Source: an uncultured Collinsella sp. (GTDB taxonomy: Bacteria > Actinomycetota > Coriobacteriia > Coriobacteriales > Coriobacteriaceae). Taken from it: 55,438 bases of DNA. The position numbers and the translations under genes are program-made. The notes under the pieces are model-generated. The model ran no database searches and was not told where the DNA came from. It saw nothing but the letters and a program-made list of their open reading frames with translations. The stretch is taken from positions 1 to 55,438 of the forward strand of contig UQLD01000016.1 of assembly GCA_900541855.1 (NCBI GenBank), in the 5' to 3' direction. This document shows, piece by piece, positions 43,613 through 51,990 of this stretch. Positions within the stretch are counted from its first letter, which is position 1. Each line of letters starts with the position of its first letter.

Positions 43613-44146
43613 ATGTCCCAGCACATCAAACACGGCTGCGACCATATCTTCTTTATCGGCTTTTTGGGCGCGGGCAAATCGACGCTCGCGCGCAACGTCG
43701 GCACTATGTTCAAGCGGCGTTTTATCGATACCGACCGTCTGGTCGTGCGCCGTTGCGGCAAGTCGGTAACCGAGATTTTTGAGACCGAGGGCGAGGATCG
43801 TTTTCGCGAGCTCGAGACCTCGGCGCTCCGTTCGCTCCAAAGCGAGCGCAGCCTGTTGGTTTCGTGCGGGGGCGGTATCGTCGAAACGCCGGTGAATATT
43901 GAACTGATGCACGAAATGGGTACGTGCGTGTACCTCGAGGGTGACTTCGAGGATTCGATTCGACAGATTCGTCGGTCCGACACGCGCCCTGATTTCCGTT
44001 CGCCCGAGCATGCTGCGCGCCTGTTTGAGCATCGCCGTCCGCTGTATCGCCAGGCCGCCGACCTTACCCTTGATATTCGCAACAAGTCCTTCGAGGACGT
44101 TTCCTACCTTTGTGCCGAGATGCTTTTGGAGCGTGGGCTGCTATGA
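43613..44146 (+). CDS. aroK: Shikimate kinase
   Basis: The 177-residue P-loop kinase has Walker A 'GFLGAGKSTLA', 'RFIDTDRLVVRRCGKSVTEI' (Asp pair contacting shikimate), 'EDRFRELE' (substrate Arg), 'SCGGGIVE' (Gly-rich loop) and the lid/adenine region ending 'HRRPLYRQAA'. It phosphorylates shikimate at O3 in aromatic amino acid synthesis. It overlaps the following aroB-like gene by 4 bases. The aroK-aroB order is classic, which makes the loss of active-site residues in the next gene notable. Confidence 0.92.
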   Translation: MSQHIKHGCDHIFFIGFLGAGKSTLARNVGTMFKRRFIDTDRLVVRRCGKSVTEIFETEGEDRFRELETSALRSLQSERSLLVSCGGGIVETPVNIELMHEMGTCVYLEGDFEDSIRQIRRSDTRPDFRSPEHAARLFEHRRPLYRQAADLTLDIRNKSFEDVSYLCAEMLLERGLL

Positions 44147-45252
44147 TTCGCCGTCAACTGATCAATTTCCAAAACCGCAGTGTCGATGTCCGCGTCGGAT
44201 TGGGCGCGTTCGATGAGCTACCGCGCATGTTTGCCTCGGCCGTGGGCAAGCCTAAGCGCGCGATGGTCGTTTGGAACACCGCCACATCCGAGCGTTTTGG
44301 TGAGGTCATCGAGCATGCGCTGGTTGATGCCGGTTTTGTCATGTCGCAGCTCCCCCTCGAGGTTTCGCCTGCTGGTGCCACGCTTGCTGATGCCGATGCT
44401 ATCTTTGACGTCTTGTCTGCCAATGGCATTACCTGCGACGATCTGGTTGTCGCCGTTGGCGATGCCGCAACCTGCTCGGTTGTTAGCTGGTGTGCCAATC
44501 AGTGGTGCGGCCGCACCGAGTGCGCGTTGCTGCCGACGACGTTCGACGCCATGCTCACGGTCGCGACGACCATGAAGCCGCTCGTCGCCTCGTCGGCCAA
44601 TGCGCTTCCCGCCATCGCGTTCCGTCCCGAACCGGGCTTGGTCGTGTGTGACCTCGACCTTGTTCGCGAGGCGGACCCCGATGATCTAAAGCTCGGCTAT
44701 GCGGTACTTGTTGGCACCATGCTTTCGAGCAGCAGGTCCCGCTGGAACCAGTTTGCCGAGACCGTCCCCGAGATTCTCGCGGGCGAGGAGGTCGCGCTCG
44801 TCAATGCCGTTCAGTGGTCTCAGACTGCCCGCAAGGACGTACTGATGGCCACGAACCCGAGCGCCCGCCATGCGCTCGATTTTGGTAAGACGGGGGAGCG
44901 TACCCTGCGCGCCTGCTTGGGCGATGCCGCTTTGCAGGTCCCTGCCTACCAGCTGTTGTCCGAGGGCATGCGTTTTGATGCACGCCTAGCACATGATGCC
45001 TGCGACTTCGATATCGATTACGTCTTTGAGGTCGATGACTGCCTGGAGGACTTTGGTATCGAGGAGCTTGCCTTCGACCTGGAGCCCACCGCGTTTATTG
45101 AGGAGTTCCGCAAGCAGCAGTTCGCCCGCTCAAACCGCAGTATGCTGCCGCTGCCCGCGGCACTCGGTGCCATTCGTCTGACGAGCGTTGAAGATGAGGT
45201 TCTTGAGCGCCATGCTCACGCCTACTTGGCTTCTCGCAAAGAACTTCTCTAA
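44143..45252 (+). CDS. AroB-like protein (3-dehydroquinate synthase fold) without catalytic residues
   Basis: A 369-residue protein placed exactly where aroB follows aroK, and alignable by eye with 3-dehydroquinate synthase. The NAD-binding GGGVVGD loop is reduced to 'VVAVGDAAT' (103-110). 'LLPTTFDAML' keeps the family PTT. The AEVIKH metal/substrate segment is 'YAVLVGTML' (Glu to V188, Lys to G191). The FGHTxGH motif is 'FGKTGERT' (His to K249 and R253). The HGEAVAIG segment is 'LSEGMRFDA' (His to S273). All three zinc ligands are therefore missing. It is an intact frame, so it looks like a retained pseudoenzyme. A divergent, unrelated activity is possible. Confidence 0.75.
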   Translation: MIRRQLINFQNRSVDVRVGLGAFDELPRMFASAVGKPKRAMVVWNTATSERFGEVIEHALVDAGFVMSQLPLEVSPAGATLADADAIFDVLSANGITCDDLVVAVGDAATCSVVSWCANQWCGRTECALLPTTFDAMLTVATTMKPLVASSANALPAIAFRPEPGLVVCDLDLVREADPDDLKLGYAVLVGTMLSSSRSRWNQFAETVPEILAGEEVALVNAVQWSQTARKDVLMATNPSARHALDFGKTGERTLRACLGDAALQVPAYQLLSEGMRFDARLAHDACDFDIDYVFEVDDCLEDFGIEELAFDLEPTAFIEEFRKQQFARSNRSMLPLPAALGAIRLTSVEDEVLERHAHAYLASRKELL

Positions 45253-45258
45253 GATTTA

Positions 45259-45352
45259 TTGACATCCATCGTCTTTCGTATCATGTTGAGGGACGGGTTT
45301 CCAATCGGTTGCGGTTCGCATGCGATTCCGACGTTCGGTTGAGACCCGTCCC
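45259..45352 (+). promoter_or_regulatory. Consensus -35 and large inverted repeat in the pepP leader
   Basis: A perfect TTGACA (45259-45264) is followed by possible -10 boxes at 14 bp (TATCAT) or 17 bp (CATGTT). GGGACGGGT (45290-45298) then pairs with ACCCGTCCC (45344-45352) around 45 bases that contain a smaller repeat AATCG/CGATT. It could be a terminator of the aro unit or a structured leader of pepP. Confidence 0.5.
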
Positions 45353-45384
45353 GTCTTTATAGAGACAATAAGAAAGGAATCTGC

Positions 45385-46515
45385 ATGTCTGAGTTTGCTG
45401 CCGGTCCTGCCGGTCGTATCGAACGTGTCCGTGCCCTGATGGTCGAGCGCGGCTACGACGCCATCGTGGTGCGCGACGAGGCCAATCTTCGTTGGCTCAC
45501 GGGCGTGAAGGGCGTCTTCGACTACACCTTCGAGTTCCCGCACGCGGCGTTTATTACGGCTGACCAGTGCCTGTTCCATACCGACTCGCGCTACCTCAAC
45601 AGCTTTGAGGAGAACACGCCTGCCGGCAGCCCCTGGGTCTACGACATGGACGAGGGCACCATCCCCGGTTGGGTCGCCGGCAAGATTGCAGCCAACAAGT
45701 GCCGCGTCTGCGCTGTCGAGGACGACATGCAGATTAACTTCTACCAGGGTATTCAGCGCGGCCTGGAGGACCGCTCCGTTGCCTGCCTGCTGCCGCTGAT
45801 GCATGATGACATCCGCAAGATGCGTGCCATCAAGGACGCCGAGGAGATCGAGCTCATGCGCCATGCGCAGTCGATCACCGATGCCGCCTTCCAGCATATG
45901 CTCGGCTTTATTAAGCCCGGTATGACCGAGAAGCAGGTTCGCAACGAGCTCGAGAACTTTATGTTCGCCAACGGCGCCGACAGCTTGGCCTTCGGCTCCA
46001 TTGTGGCGAGCGGGCCCAACACCGCCAACCCGCATGCCGTCCCGAGCGATCGTGTCATCGAGAAGGGCGACTTCGTCCTCATGGATTACGGTGCGGGCTA
46101 CTGCGATTATCGTTCCGACATGACGCGCACCGTCGTGATGGGCGAGCCTACCCAGGAGCAGCTCGACCTGTACGCGCTCGTGCGCCGTACGCACGAGGAG
46201 TGCGTCGCCGCCATCCATCCGGGCGTCGAGGGCAACGACATTTTTAAGCTTTCCAAGAAGATCATCGGCGATGCCGGCTATGGCGATTACTACAACCATG
46301 GCCTGGGCCACGGCGTGGGCATCGACATCCATGAGCTGCCCAACTTCAACCGCAGCAAGAACACCATCGAGGTCGGTTCGGTTATCACCATGGAGCCCGG
46401 CGTGTATCTGCCCGGTGTGGGCGGCGTGCGCCTGGAGGACTACGGCGTCGTCACCGAGAACGGCTACGAGCCCTTCGCCAAGACCCCGCACGACCTGCAC
46501 GTCATCGATTGCTAG
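45385..46515 (+). CDS. M24 family Xaa-Pro aminopeptidase
   Basis: A 376-residue protein. The N-terminal creatinase-like domain ('ANLRWLTGVKGVFDYTFEF') is followed by the pita-bread M24 domain. Its five metal ligands are two Asp in 'DYGAGYCDYRSDMTRTVV', His in 'GLGHGVGIDIHELP', Glu in 'MEPGVYLPG' and Glu in 'VRLEDYG'. It removes N-terminal residues before proline and would act in peptide turnover. AAAGGA sits 7 bases before ATG 45385. The pepP-efp pair is common in Gram-positive genomes. Confidence 0.94.
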   Translation: MSEFAAGPAGRIERVRALMVERGYDAIVVRDEANLRWLTGVKGVFDYTFEFPHAAFITADQCLFHTDSRYLNSFEENTPAGSPWVYDMDEGTIPGWVAGKIAANKCRVCAVEDDMQINFYQGIQRGLEDRSVACLLPLMHDDIRKMRAIKDAEEIELMRHAQSITDAAFQHMLGFIKPGMTEKQVRNELENFMFANGADSLAFGSIVASGPNTANPHAVPSDRVIEKGDFVLMDYGAGYCDYRSDMTRTVVMGEPTQEQLDLYALVRRTHEECVAAIHPGVEGNDIFKLSKKIIGDAGYGDYYNHGLGHGVGIDIHELPNFNRSKNTIEVGSVITMEPGVYLPGVGGVRLEDYGVVTENGYEPFAKTPHDLHVIDC

Positions 46516-46538
46516 CCCATTTCGATAGATTTTTGGGG

Positions 46539-46580
46539 CGGGGCGTCCGGAGTAATTCGGGCGCCCCGCGTTCTCTTTTT
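46539..46580 (+). terminator. Terminator downstream of pepP
   Basis: CGGGGCGTCC (46539-46548) pairs with GGGCGCCCCG (46559-46568), followed by CGTTCTCTTTTT. Confidence 0.85.
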
Positions 46581-46611
46581 ATGCGCTCGCTGCAGGCGCC
46601 GTCTGCAAGTG

Positions 46612-46617
46612 TATAAT
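46612..46617 (+). promoter_or_regulatory. -10 box (TATAAT) upstream of efp
   Basis: A perfect TATAAT lies 58 bases before the efp ATG and just after the pepP terminator. No good -35 box is visible at 16-18 bp. Confidence 0.5.
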
Positions 46618-46674
46618 TTCGGTCGTATGTAATTTGGACGCTTGTGCGTTCTGCCCATAACAAGAAAGGTCGCT

Positions 46675-47238
46675 ATGCCTACCATTTCTACCGCCGACTT
46701 CAAGAACGGCCTCGGTCTCCGCATTAAGGACAAGGTCTACACCATCGTCGAGTTCCAGCATGTCAAGCCGGGCAAGGGCGGCGCGTTTGTGCGCTACAAG
46801 ACCCGCGACATCAAGAGCGGCCGCGTCGTCGAGAACACCTGCAACGCCGGCACCAAGTTCGAGAGCGTTATGCTCACCACCCGTGAGTTCCAGTACCTCT
46901 ACAACGATGGCGCCGACTACATCTTCATGGACAATGAGACCTATGAGCAGGTTCCCGTTCCCGAGGATATGGTGGGCGAGAACTCCAAGTGGCTGCGCGA
47001 GAACGACATCTGCCAGCTGCTCTTCGCCGACGATGAGCTCATGGGCGTGACCCCGCCGATGTTCATCGAGACCACCATCGTCCAAACCGACCCGGGCTTT
47101 AAGGGCGACACCGTCCAGGGTTCCACCAAGCCGGCCACGATCGACACCGGCGCTGTCATCCAGGTCCCCATGTACCTCAACGAGGGCGAGGTTATCAAGG
47201 TTGACACCCGCGACGGCAAGTTCGTCTCCCGCGTCTAG
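46675..47238 (+). CDS. efp: Elongation factor P
   Basis: The 187-residue protein has three beta-barrel domains. 'EFQHVKPGKGGAFVRYK' carries the loop Lys (K34), which contacts the peptidyl-transferase site. 'GDTVQGSTKPATIDTGAVIQ' and the terminal 'IKVDTRDGKFVSRV' match EF-P. It relieves ribosome stalling at polyproline. The frame opens upstream at 46642, but GAAAGG followed by ATG 46675 gives the usual N terminus. No EpmA/EpmB modification genes are nearby, so any modification is unknown. Confidence 0.97.
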   Translation: MPTISTADFKNGLGLRIKDKVYTIVEFQHVKPGKGGAFVRYKTRDIKSGRVVENTCNAGTKFESVMLTTREFQYLYNDGADYIFMDNETYEQVPVPEDMVGENSKWLRENDICQLLFADDELMGVTPPMFIETTIVQTDPGFKGDTVQGSTKPATIDTGAVIQVPMYLNEGEVIKVDTRDGKFVSRV

Positions 47239-47262
47239 CAACCAAATCTTCTAGGAGGACTC

Positions 47263-47625
47263 ATGCCCCAGGAAATCAAGATTGACGGCATCGGCATTTC
47301 GCCCGATGTTCTGACCGCCATCGTCTCGCGCGCCGTGTCCGATGTCGAGGGCATCGCCTCCGTTGGCGTCAAGGATCTTGCCACCAACCTTGTCTCCATG
47401 ATGCTCTCGTCCAAGGCCCCGGCTTCTGAGCCGGCGGTCGAGGCCGAGGTCGTTGGCGACAAGCTCGCACTCACCGTCCGTGTCGTGGTGTTCTTTGGCT
47501 ATCCGTTCAAGAAACTCGCCGAGGCCGTTCGCGCCGCCGTGGTCGCCGCCATCGATGCTCAGGTGGGCGTCGAGGTCGAGCGCGTTGACGTTTGCATTGA
47601 CGGCCTCGTTTTCCCCAAGGAGTAA
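47263..47625 (+). CDS. Asp23/Gls24 family protein (YqhY-like)
   Basis: A 120-residue second member of the DUF322 family: 'ISPDVLTAIVSRAVSDVEGI', then 'TVRVVVFFGYPFKKLAEAVR' and 'VGVEVERVDVCIDGL'. In Bacillus yqhY sits between the acetyl-CoA carboxylase genes and nusB and affects carboxylase activity. Here it sits between efp and nusB. AGGAGG precedes ATG 47263. nusB begins 3 bases after the stop, with its ribosome site inside this gene. Confidence 0.9.
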   Translation: MPQEIKIDGIGISPDVLTAIVSRAVSDVEGIASVGVKDLATNLVSMMLSSKAPASEPAVEAEVVGDKLALTVRVVVFFGYPFKKLAEAVRAAVVAAIDAQVGVEVERVDVCIDGLVFPKE

Positions 47626-47628
47626 CCT

Positions 47629-48213
47629 TTGAGCCTTAAGGTTTATCGCGGGCGCACGCTTGCCCGCAGTCAGGCGCTGCAGCTGCTGTTCCAGGCCGAG
47701 GCCACGGACAGCCCGCTCGAGCGCGTCCTCGAGGGTGATTTCCTGATCTCGAAGGGTCCCCTCGACCCCTATGCGCTGGAGCTGTGCCGCGGTGCCTACG
47801 AGCATATCGACCGCATCGACTGTGCTCTGCGCTCCGTTGCCAAGAACTGGGATCTTATGCGCATGCCCGGCGCCGACCGCAATCTGCTGCGTATCGCCGT
47901 TTACGAGATGCGTTTCCTCACCGACGAGGAGGTCTCGGACGCCATCGTGATCAACGAGGCTGTCGAGCTTGCCAAGGCCTATGGCACCGACCAGTCCGCG
48001 TCGTTCGTCAACGGCGTGCTGGGCAAGATCGCTCGCAGCGAGGAGCTGCCGGGTGAGGACCTGTACCAAGAGCTTCTGGCCGAGGATCGCGCTCGCGAGG
48101 AGGCCCAGGCTGTCGAGGTTGCAGCCAAGGTCGCCGCCGCTCAGGCTGCGGCCGGCGTTCTCGATGAGGACGCTGATGTCGCCGAGGCCGAGACCGGTAC
48201 CGTCGAGGAGTAG
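47629..48213 (+). CDS. nusB: Transcription antitermination factor NusB
   Basis: A 194-residue protein. The all-helical NusB domain (residues about 1-150) has 'RTLARSQALQLLFQAE', 'DRNLLRIAVYEMRFL' and 'VINEAVELAKAYGTDQSASF' with 'VNGVLGKI'. It binds boxA RNA with S10 in rRNA antitermination. The start is TTG 47629, 6 bases after AAGGAG (47617-47622). The C terminus carries an extra 40-45 residues rich in Ala and Glu, not part of the family fold. Confidence 0.95.
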   Translation: MSLKVYRGRTLARSQALQLLFQAEATDSPLERVLEGDFLISKGPLDPYALELCRGAYEHIDRIDCALRSVAKNWDLMRMPGADRNLLRIAVYEMRFLTDEEVSDAIVINEAVELAKAYGTDQSASFVNGVLGKIARSEELPGEDLYQELLAEDRAREEAQAVEVAAKVAAAQAAAGVLDEDADVAEAETGTVEE

Positions 48214-48215
48214 CC

Positions 48216-48455
48216 ATGCCAGAGGGTTCCGTCCGCAACTTCGACGAGATCTCGGACCGTCTGGACCAGATCATCGCTACCGTTCGCTCCAAGGATACGT
48301 CCTTGGAGCGTTCACTCGATCTGTTTGACGAAGCGATTGAGCTTGGCTCCCGCGCGGTCGATATGGTCGACAAGTTTGAGTTGACGCCGCGTGAGGCCGA
48401 CAAGCTCGAGCAGGAATACGATGAGGATGCGGCAAACGAATCCCAGGATAGCTAG
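48216..48455 (+). CDS. xseB: Exodeoxyribonuclease VII small subunit
   Basis: The 79-residue helical protein matches XseB: 'NFDEISDRLDQIIATVRSKD', 'LERSLDLFDEAIELG' and an acidic tail. It pairs with XseA to degrade single-stranded DNA. It starts 2 bases after nusB and probably uses coupled translation. The large subunit gene xseA, often adjacent, is absent from this window. Confidence 0.92.
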   Translation: MPEGSVRNFDEISDRLDQIIATVRSKDTSLERSLDLFDEAIELGSRAVDMVDKFELTPREADKLEQEYDEDAANESQDS

Positions 48456-48490
48456 GCCGCATCTCCGGATACGAATGGTTGATGGCATTC

Positions 48491-49294
48491 ATGAAACGCG
48501 TGCGTCTTGATGACGAACTGATTTCACAGGGCATCTGCGCCGATCGCGCGGATGCCCTTCGCACTCTTATGGCCGGCTTGGTCTCGAGTGGCGGTGAGCG
48601 CTTGACTTCGCCGGGCCTTAAGGTGATCCCGGGGCTGCCGCTGCATGTGAAGGGGCGCATTCCCTATGTTGGCCGCGGCGGTCTTAAGCTCGAAGGCGCG
48701 CTTGATGCGTTTGACATCAATCCGACGGGCCTTGCCTGTCTGGATGTGGGCTGCTCTACCGGCGGCTTTACCGATTGTCTGCTCAAGCGCGGGGCTGCGA
48801 CCGTTGTCTCGGTGGACGTGGGTCGCGCCCAGTTCGATTGGTCGTTGCGTCAGGACGATCGCGTGACGCTGCATGAGCGCACAAACGTGACGCAACTGCC
48901 TGAGCTTGGCTATGCCGGCGCCATCGACCTGGCTGTGTGTGATGTCTCGTTTACCAGCATCGCGAATATTATCGATGCGGTAATGGCGTGCCTGGCTCCT
49001 ACGGGTGCATTCTGTACGCTCGTAAAGCCGCAGTTTGAGGCTCCGGCGGCGCTGGTGGGCGAGGGCGGCATTGTGACCGATCCCGCCGTGCGCCGCGATA
49101 CACTCGTGGCGGCGGTTGAGCTCTTTGCTGCCAAGGGCCTGTTTCCGGTCGATGTGTGCGTGTCACCCATTCATGGTGCCAAGGGCAACGTTGAGTTTTT
49201 CCTGTACGGCACGAGGTTTGCCCCCGGCGAACGCACCGACGATGAGCTGCAATCCCAGGTATCGGTTTTGAGCGAGAAAGCTGCAACGCTATGA
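48491..49294 (+). CDS. tlyA: TlyA family rRNA (cytidine-2'-O)-methyltransferase
   Basis: A 267-residue protein. The N-terminal S4 domain ('RVRLDDELISQGICADRADA') is followed by an FtsJ-like methyltransferase domain with 'GRGGLKLEGALDAF', 'CLDVGCSTGGFTDCLLKRGA' (SAM site), 'DLAVCDVSFTSI' and 'VKPQFEAP'. TlyA methylates C1409 of 16S and, in some species, C1920 of 23S rRNA. In-frame starts exist at TTG 48479 and ATG 48482; ATG 48491 fits the family N terminus best. The ribosome sites are weak for all. It overlaps nadK by 4 bases. Confidence 0.93.
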   Translation: MKRVRLDDELISQGICADRADALRTLMAGLVSSGGERLTSPGLKVIPGLPLHVKGRIPYVGRGGLKLEGALDAFDINPTGLACLDVGCSTGGFTDCLLKRGAATVVSVDVGRAQFDWSLRQDDRVTLHERTNVTQLPELGYAGAIDLAVCDVSFTSIANIIDAVMACLAPTGAFCTLVKPQFEAPAALVGEGGIVTDPAVRRDTLVAAVELFAAKGLFPVDVCVSPIHGAKGNVEFFLYGTRFAPGERTDDELQSQVSVLSEKAATL

Positions 49295-50151
49295 AGGTCT
49301 TTCTGGTTCCCAATTACTATAAACAAGAGGCGGTCGAGAGCGGCCTGATGCTTGAGCTTTGGCTGACGCGCCAGGGCTATGAGGTCGCATGGGCTGCCGA
49401 CCAGCGATCGAAGATTCAGAGCACGCCTGATATTGACGGCTCCGATCTGGTCATTACGCTCGGCGGCGACGGTACGTTGCTGCGCGCTGCCCGCATCCTC
49501 AACCATCGCGAGATTCCTATCCTCGGTCTTTCCTATGGTCACCTGGGCTTTCTAACTGCTGCGAGCCCCGAGGAGCGCGACATCCTGCAGGTCGTGAGCG
49601 ACGCCCTGTCCGGTGAGCTGCACGTGAGCCGTCGCGCCACCATCGCCGCGGATATCGTGTCCGTGCGCGAAGACGGTACGAAGGATGTCGTTCGCACCTT
49701 CGCCCTCAACGACATGGCGCTTACCCGCGGTCCGCTGTCCGATATGGTCGAGTTCGACATCACGGTGTCCGGTCACCATATCGACCGCCTACGCGGTGAC
49801 GGTGTCGTTGTTTCGACGGCGACCGGCTCCACTGGCTATGCACTATCCGCCGGCGGCCCCATCGTGAGTCCCGACTATACGGGCATGGTCTGCGTACCCA
49901 TTGCGCCGCACACCATTCAGGCCCGTGCCTTCTTGACTTCGCCGAGTGATGTCGTCGAAATCTTTATGTCCGATGATCGCCCGAGCGTGCCGGCGATCGC
50001 CATCGATGGACAGTTTATTACCTGCGATGGCACGGTCGAGAGCGTGGCTGTGCGTCGCGGTCCCGGCGATGTGCTGCTGCTGGATTACGGCCCCGAGAGC
50101 TTCTATAACTCGGTGAGCCGTGTGTTCTACGGAGTGCGTCATGATCGATGA
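49291..50151 (+). CDS. nadK: NAD kinase
   Basis: The 286-residue protein has the NAD kinase signature 'LVITLGGDGTLLRAAR' with catalytic D60, 'LGLSYGHLGFLTA' (in place of the usual NxGxLGFL), 'GDGVVVSTATGSTGYALSAG' and 'IAPHTIQARA'. It phosphorylates NAD to NADP. ATG 49291 overlaps the tlyA stop, and its own end overlaps recN by 11 bases. tlyA-nadK-recN is a conserved Gram-positive order. Confidence 0.95.
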   Translation: MKVFLVPNYYKQEAVESGLMLELWLTRQGYEVAWAADQRSKIQSTPDIDGSDLVITLGGDGTLLRAARILNHREIPILGLSYGHLGFLTAASPEERDILQVVSDALSGELHVSRRATIAADIVSVREDGTKDVVRTFALNDMALTRGPLSDMVEFDITVSGHHIDRLRGDGVVVSTATGSTGYALSAGGPIVSPDYTGMVCVPIAPHTIQARAFLTSPSDVVEIFMSDDRPSVPAIAIDGQFITCDGTVESVAVRRGPGDVLLLDYGPESFYNSVSRVFYGVRHDR

Positions 50152-51769
50152 GCTGCAGGTTTCCAACATTGCACTCATTCGCGAGGCGACGTTGGTGCCG
50201 AGTGCCGGCTTGACCGTCCTGACCGGTGAGACCGGTGCTGGCAAGACCGCGCTGCTCTCGGCGCTCAAGCTTATTTTGGGCGAGCGCGCCGATTCGTCGA
50301 CGGTTCGCGAGGGCGAGGCGCTTGCCAGCGTCGAGGCGCGCCTGTTCGACGGCCCGCACGACACGGAGGGCTTCACCGTGCAGCGTAGCCTTTCTGCCGA
50401 GGGCCGCAGCCGCGTAAAAATTGACGGCCGCATCGCCAGCGTGCGTGAGCTTTCGGAGCGCGTTGGCGTGATGATGGATCTATGCGGCCAGCATGAACAT
50501 CAGCGCCTGCTCGACCCGGCGCACCATGTTGCCATGGTCGATGCTTGGGCTGGACGCGCGGCGCTTGAGGCACTCGAGAAGTATCGCACCTGCTTTAAGG
50601 CTTCGCGTGCCGCCGCCAAGGAGCTTCGCCGTGTGGAGGAAGCCTCGCGTGCGCAGGGGAGTCGCGTCGAGGAAGCGCGTTTTGCCCTTGAGCGTATCGC
50701 CGAGGTCGACCCCAAGCCAGCCGAGTACGAGGAACTCGAGGAGCTGCTGCCGCGCTCGGAGCATGCCGAGGTCTTGGTGGCGACGGCCAACGAGGCCCAT
50801 GCATCGCTTGCTGCCGAAGGGGGAGCGCTCGATGCCGTGAATGGCGCCGTGGCCGAGCTTTCACGCATGGCGACCGTTGACCGCAAGCTCGGTGACATCG
50901 CCGACGCACTTTCGGATGCCTGTATCTCCCTTGAGGATTGCGCGAACGAGCTTCGTGCCTATCGCGATGGGGTCGCCTTCGATCCTCGCGAGCTCGCTCG
51001 CATGCGTGAGCGGTATTCCGACCTCAAGGGCCTGTTGCGTCAGTGGGGTCCCACCATGGACGATGTTTTTGCCATGCGCGATCGCTCGCAAGAGCTGCTG
51101 TCCCTGGTCGATGATGGCGATGAGCAGATCAAAAAGGCGCGTGAGGCACTTGGGAGCGCCGAGCGCGAGTTGTTTGCCGCTGCCAAGGCACTTAAGCGCG
51201 CCCGCAATACGGCGGCCCCGCGCTTCTGCCGCGAGGTGGGCCGCCAGATGGCTCGCCTGGAGATGGGCGGCGCCGAGCTCGTCTGGGAGTCGCGCGATCT
51301 TCCCCGTGCTGAGTGGACGCCCGTTGGTCCTTCGAGCTACGAGCTTTTGTACCGCAGCGGCGCCGGCCTCACGCCGCGCCCTTTGCGCCGCATCGCCTCG
51401 GGTGGTGAGCTCAGCCGTGTCATGCTTGCGAGCAAGGTTGTCTTGGGTAATGCGGACGGAGTCGACACGCTGGTATTTGACGAGGTCGATGCCGGTGTCG
51501 GCGGCTCCACGGCTCGTGCTCTTGCTGGCGTGCTGGCAGATCTCGCCGCTACGCATCAGGTGATTGTCGTAACCCACTTGGCGCAGGTCGCCGTCATGGC
51601 TGACAAGCATTATGTCGTCAGCAAGGAACCGGGCGATGTTCCCCAGACGCATTTGGACGAGGTAACCGGCGAAGCGCGTACCGCCGAGATCGCCCGCATG
51701 TTGAGCGGCGATCAATCGGAGGCGAGCTTGGCGCACGCTAAACAGATGCTTGCGGAGGCGCGTGCCTAG
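50141..51769 (+). CDS. recN: DNA repair protein RecN
   Basis: A 542-residue SMC-like ATPase. Walker A 'GETGAGKTALLSALKLILG' lies near residues 27-45, followed by 'LCGQHEHQRLLDP'. A coiled-coil middle leads to the signature 'IASGGELSRVMLASKVVLG', Walker B 'LVFDEVDAGVGG' and 'VTHLAQVAVMADKHYVV'. It gathers DNA ends in double-strand break repair. The frame opens at 50120, but ATG 50141 begins at the conserved 'MIDELQVSNIALI'. It ends the plus-strand cluster. Confidence 0.95.
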   Translation: MIDELQVSNIALIREATLVPSAGLTVLTGETGAGKTALLSALKLILGERADSSTVREGEALASVEARLFDGPHDTEGFTVQRSLSAEGRSRVKIDGRIASVRELSERVGVMMDLCGQHEHQRLLDPAHHVAMVDAWAGRAALEALEKYRTCFKASRAAAKELRRVEEASRAQGSRVEEARFALERIAEVDPKPAEYEELEELLPRSEHAEVLVATANEAHASLAAEGGALDAVNGAVAELSRMATVDRKLGDIADALSDACISLEDCANELRAYRDGVAFDPRELARMRERYSDLKGLLRQWGPTMDDVFAMRDRSQELLSLVDDGDEQIKKAREALGSAERELFAAAKALKRARNTAAPRFCREVGRQMARLEMGGAELVWESRDLPRAEWTPVGPSSYELLYRSGAGLTPRPLRRIASGGELSRVMLASKVVLGNADGVDTLVFDEVDAGVGGSTARALAGVLADLAATHQVIVVTHLAQVAVMADKHYVVSKEPGDVPQTHLDEVTGEARTAEIARMLSGDQSEASLAHAKQMLAEARA

Positions 51770-51800
51770 GCCGGGCCGCCACATGCATGTCCAACCCGGC

Positions 51801-51962
51801 CGCCACGAAACGGGTCCATCTACTACGTTTGGCAGGGCATCGGCAACCACGCCAAGAATTGCAAAAAGAAAACCGCATGTAGAACGCCTGCGGTTTTCTC
51901 TATTTTGGGTGTATGGTTGGCGCTTGAGGTTAAAACGTAGTAGATGGGCGGATTTCGTGGCG
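51801..51962. repeat. MITE-like element: 30-bp inverted repeats enclosing a bidirectional terminator
   Basis: The arms 51801-51830 and 51933-51962 are inverted copies matching at 25 of 30 positions: CGCCACGAAA, a 5-base mismatch, then CCATCTACTACGTTT. They lie between the convergent recN and rpiR-type genes. The 102-base interior holds the hairpin at 51867-51899. No target duplication is evident at the edges. Confidence 0.75.
51867..51899. terminator. Bidirectional terminator between recN and the RpiR-type gene
   Basis: AGAAAACCGCA (51867-51877) pairs perfectly with TGCGGTTTTCT (51889-51899). A-rich bases precede it and T-rich bases follow it, so it can work on both strands. Confidence 0.8.
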
Positions 51963-51990
51963 AGGGGCGTCTATCGGCTCCCCAAATTAC

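Noticed and set aside
44143..45252. Calling this gene a functional 3-dehydroquinate synthase
   Set aside because: Position next to aroK suggests it, but all metal ligands and the NAD loop are replaced.
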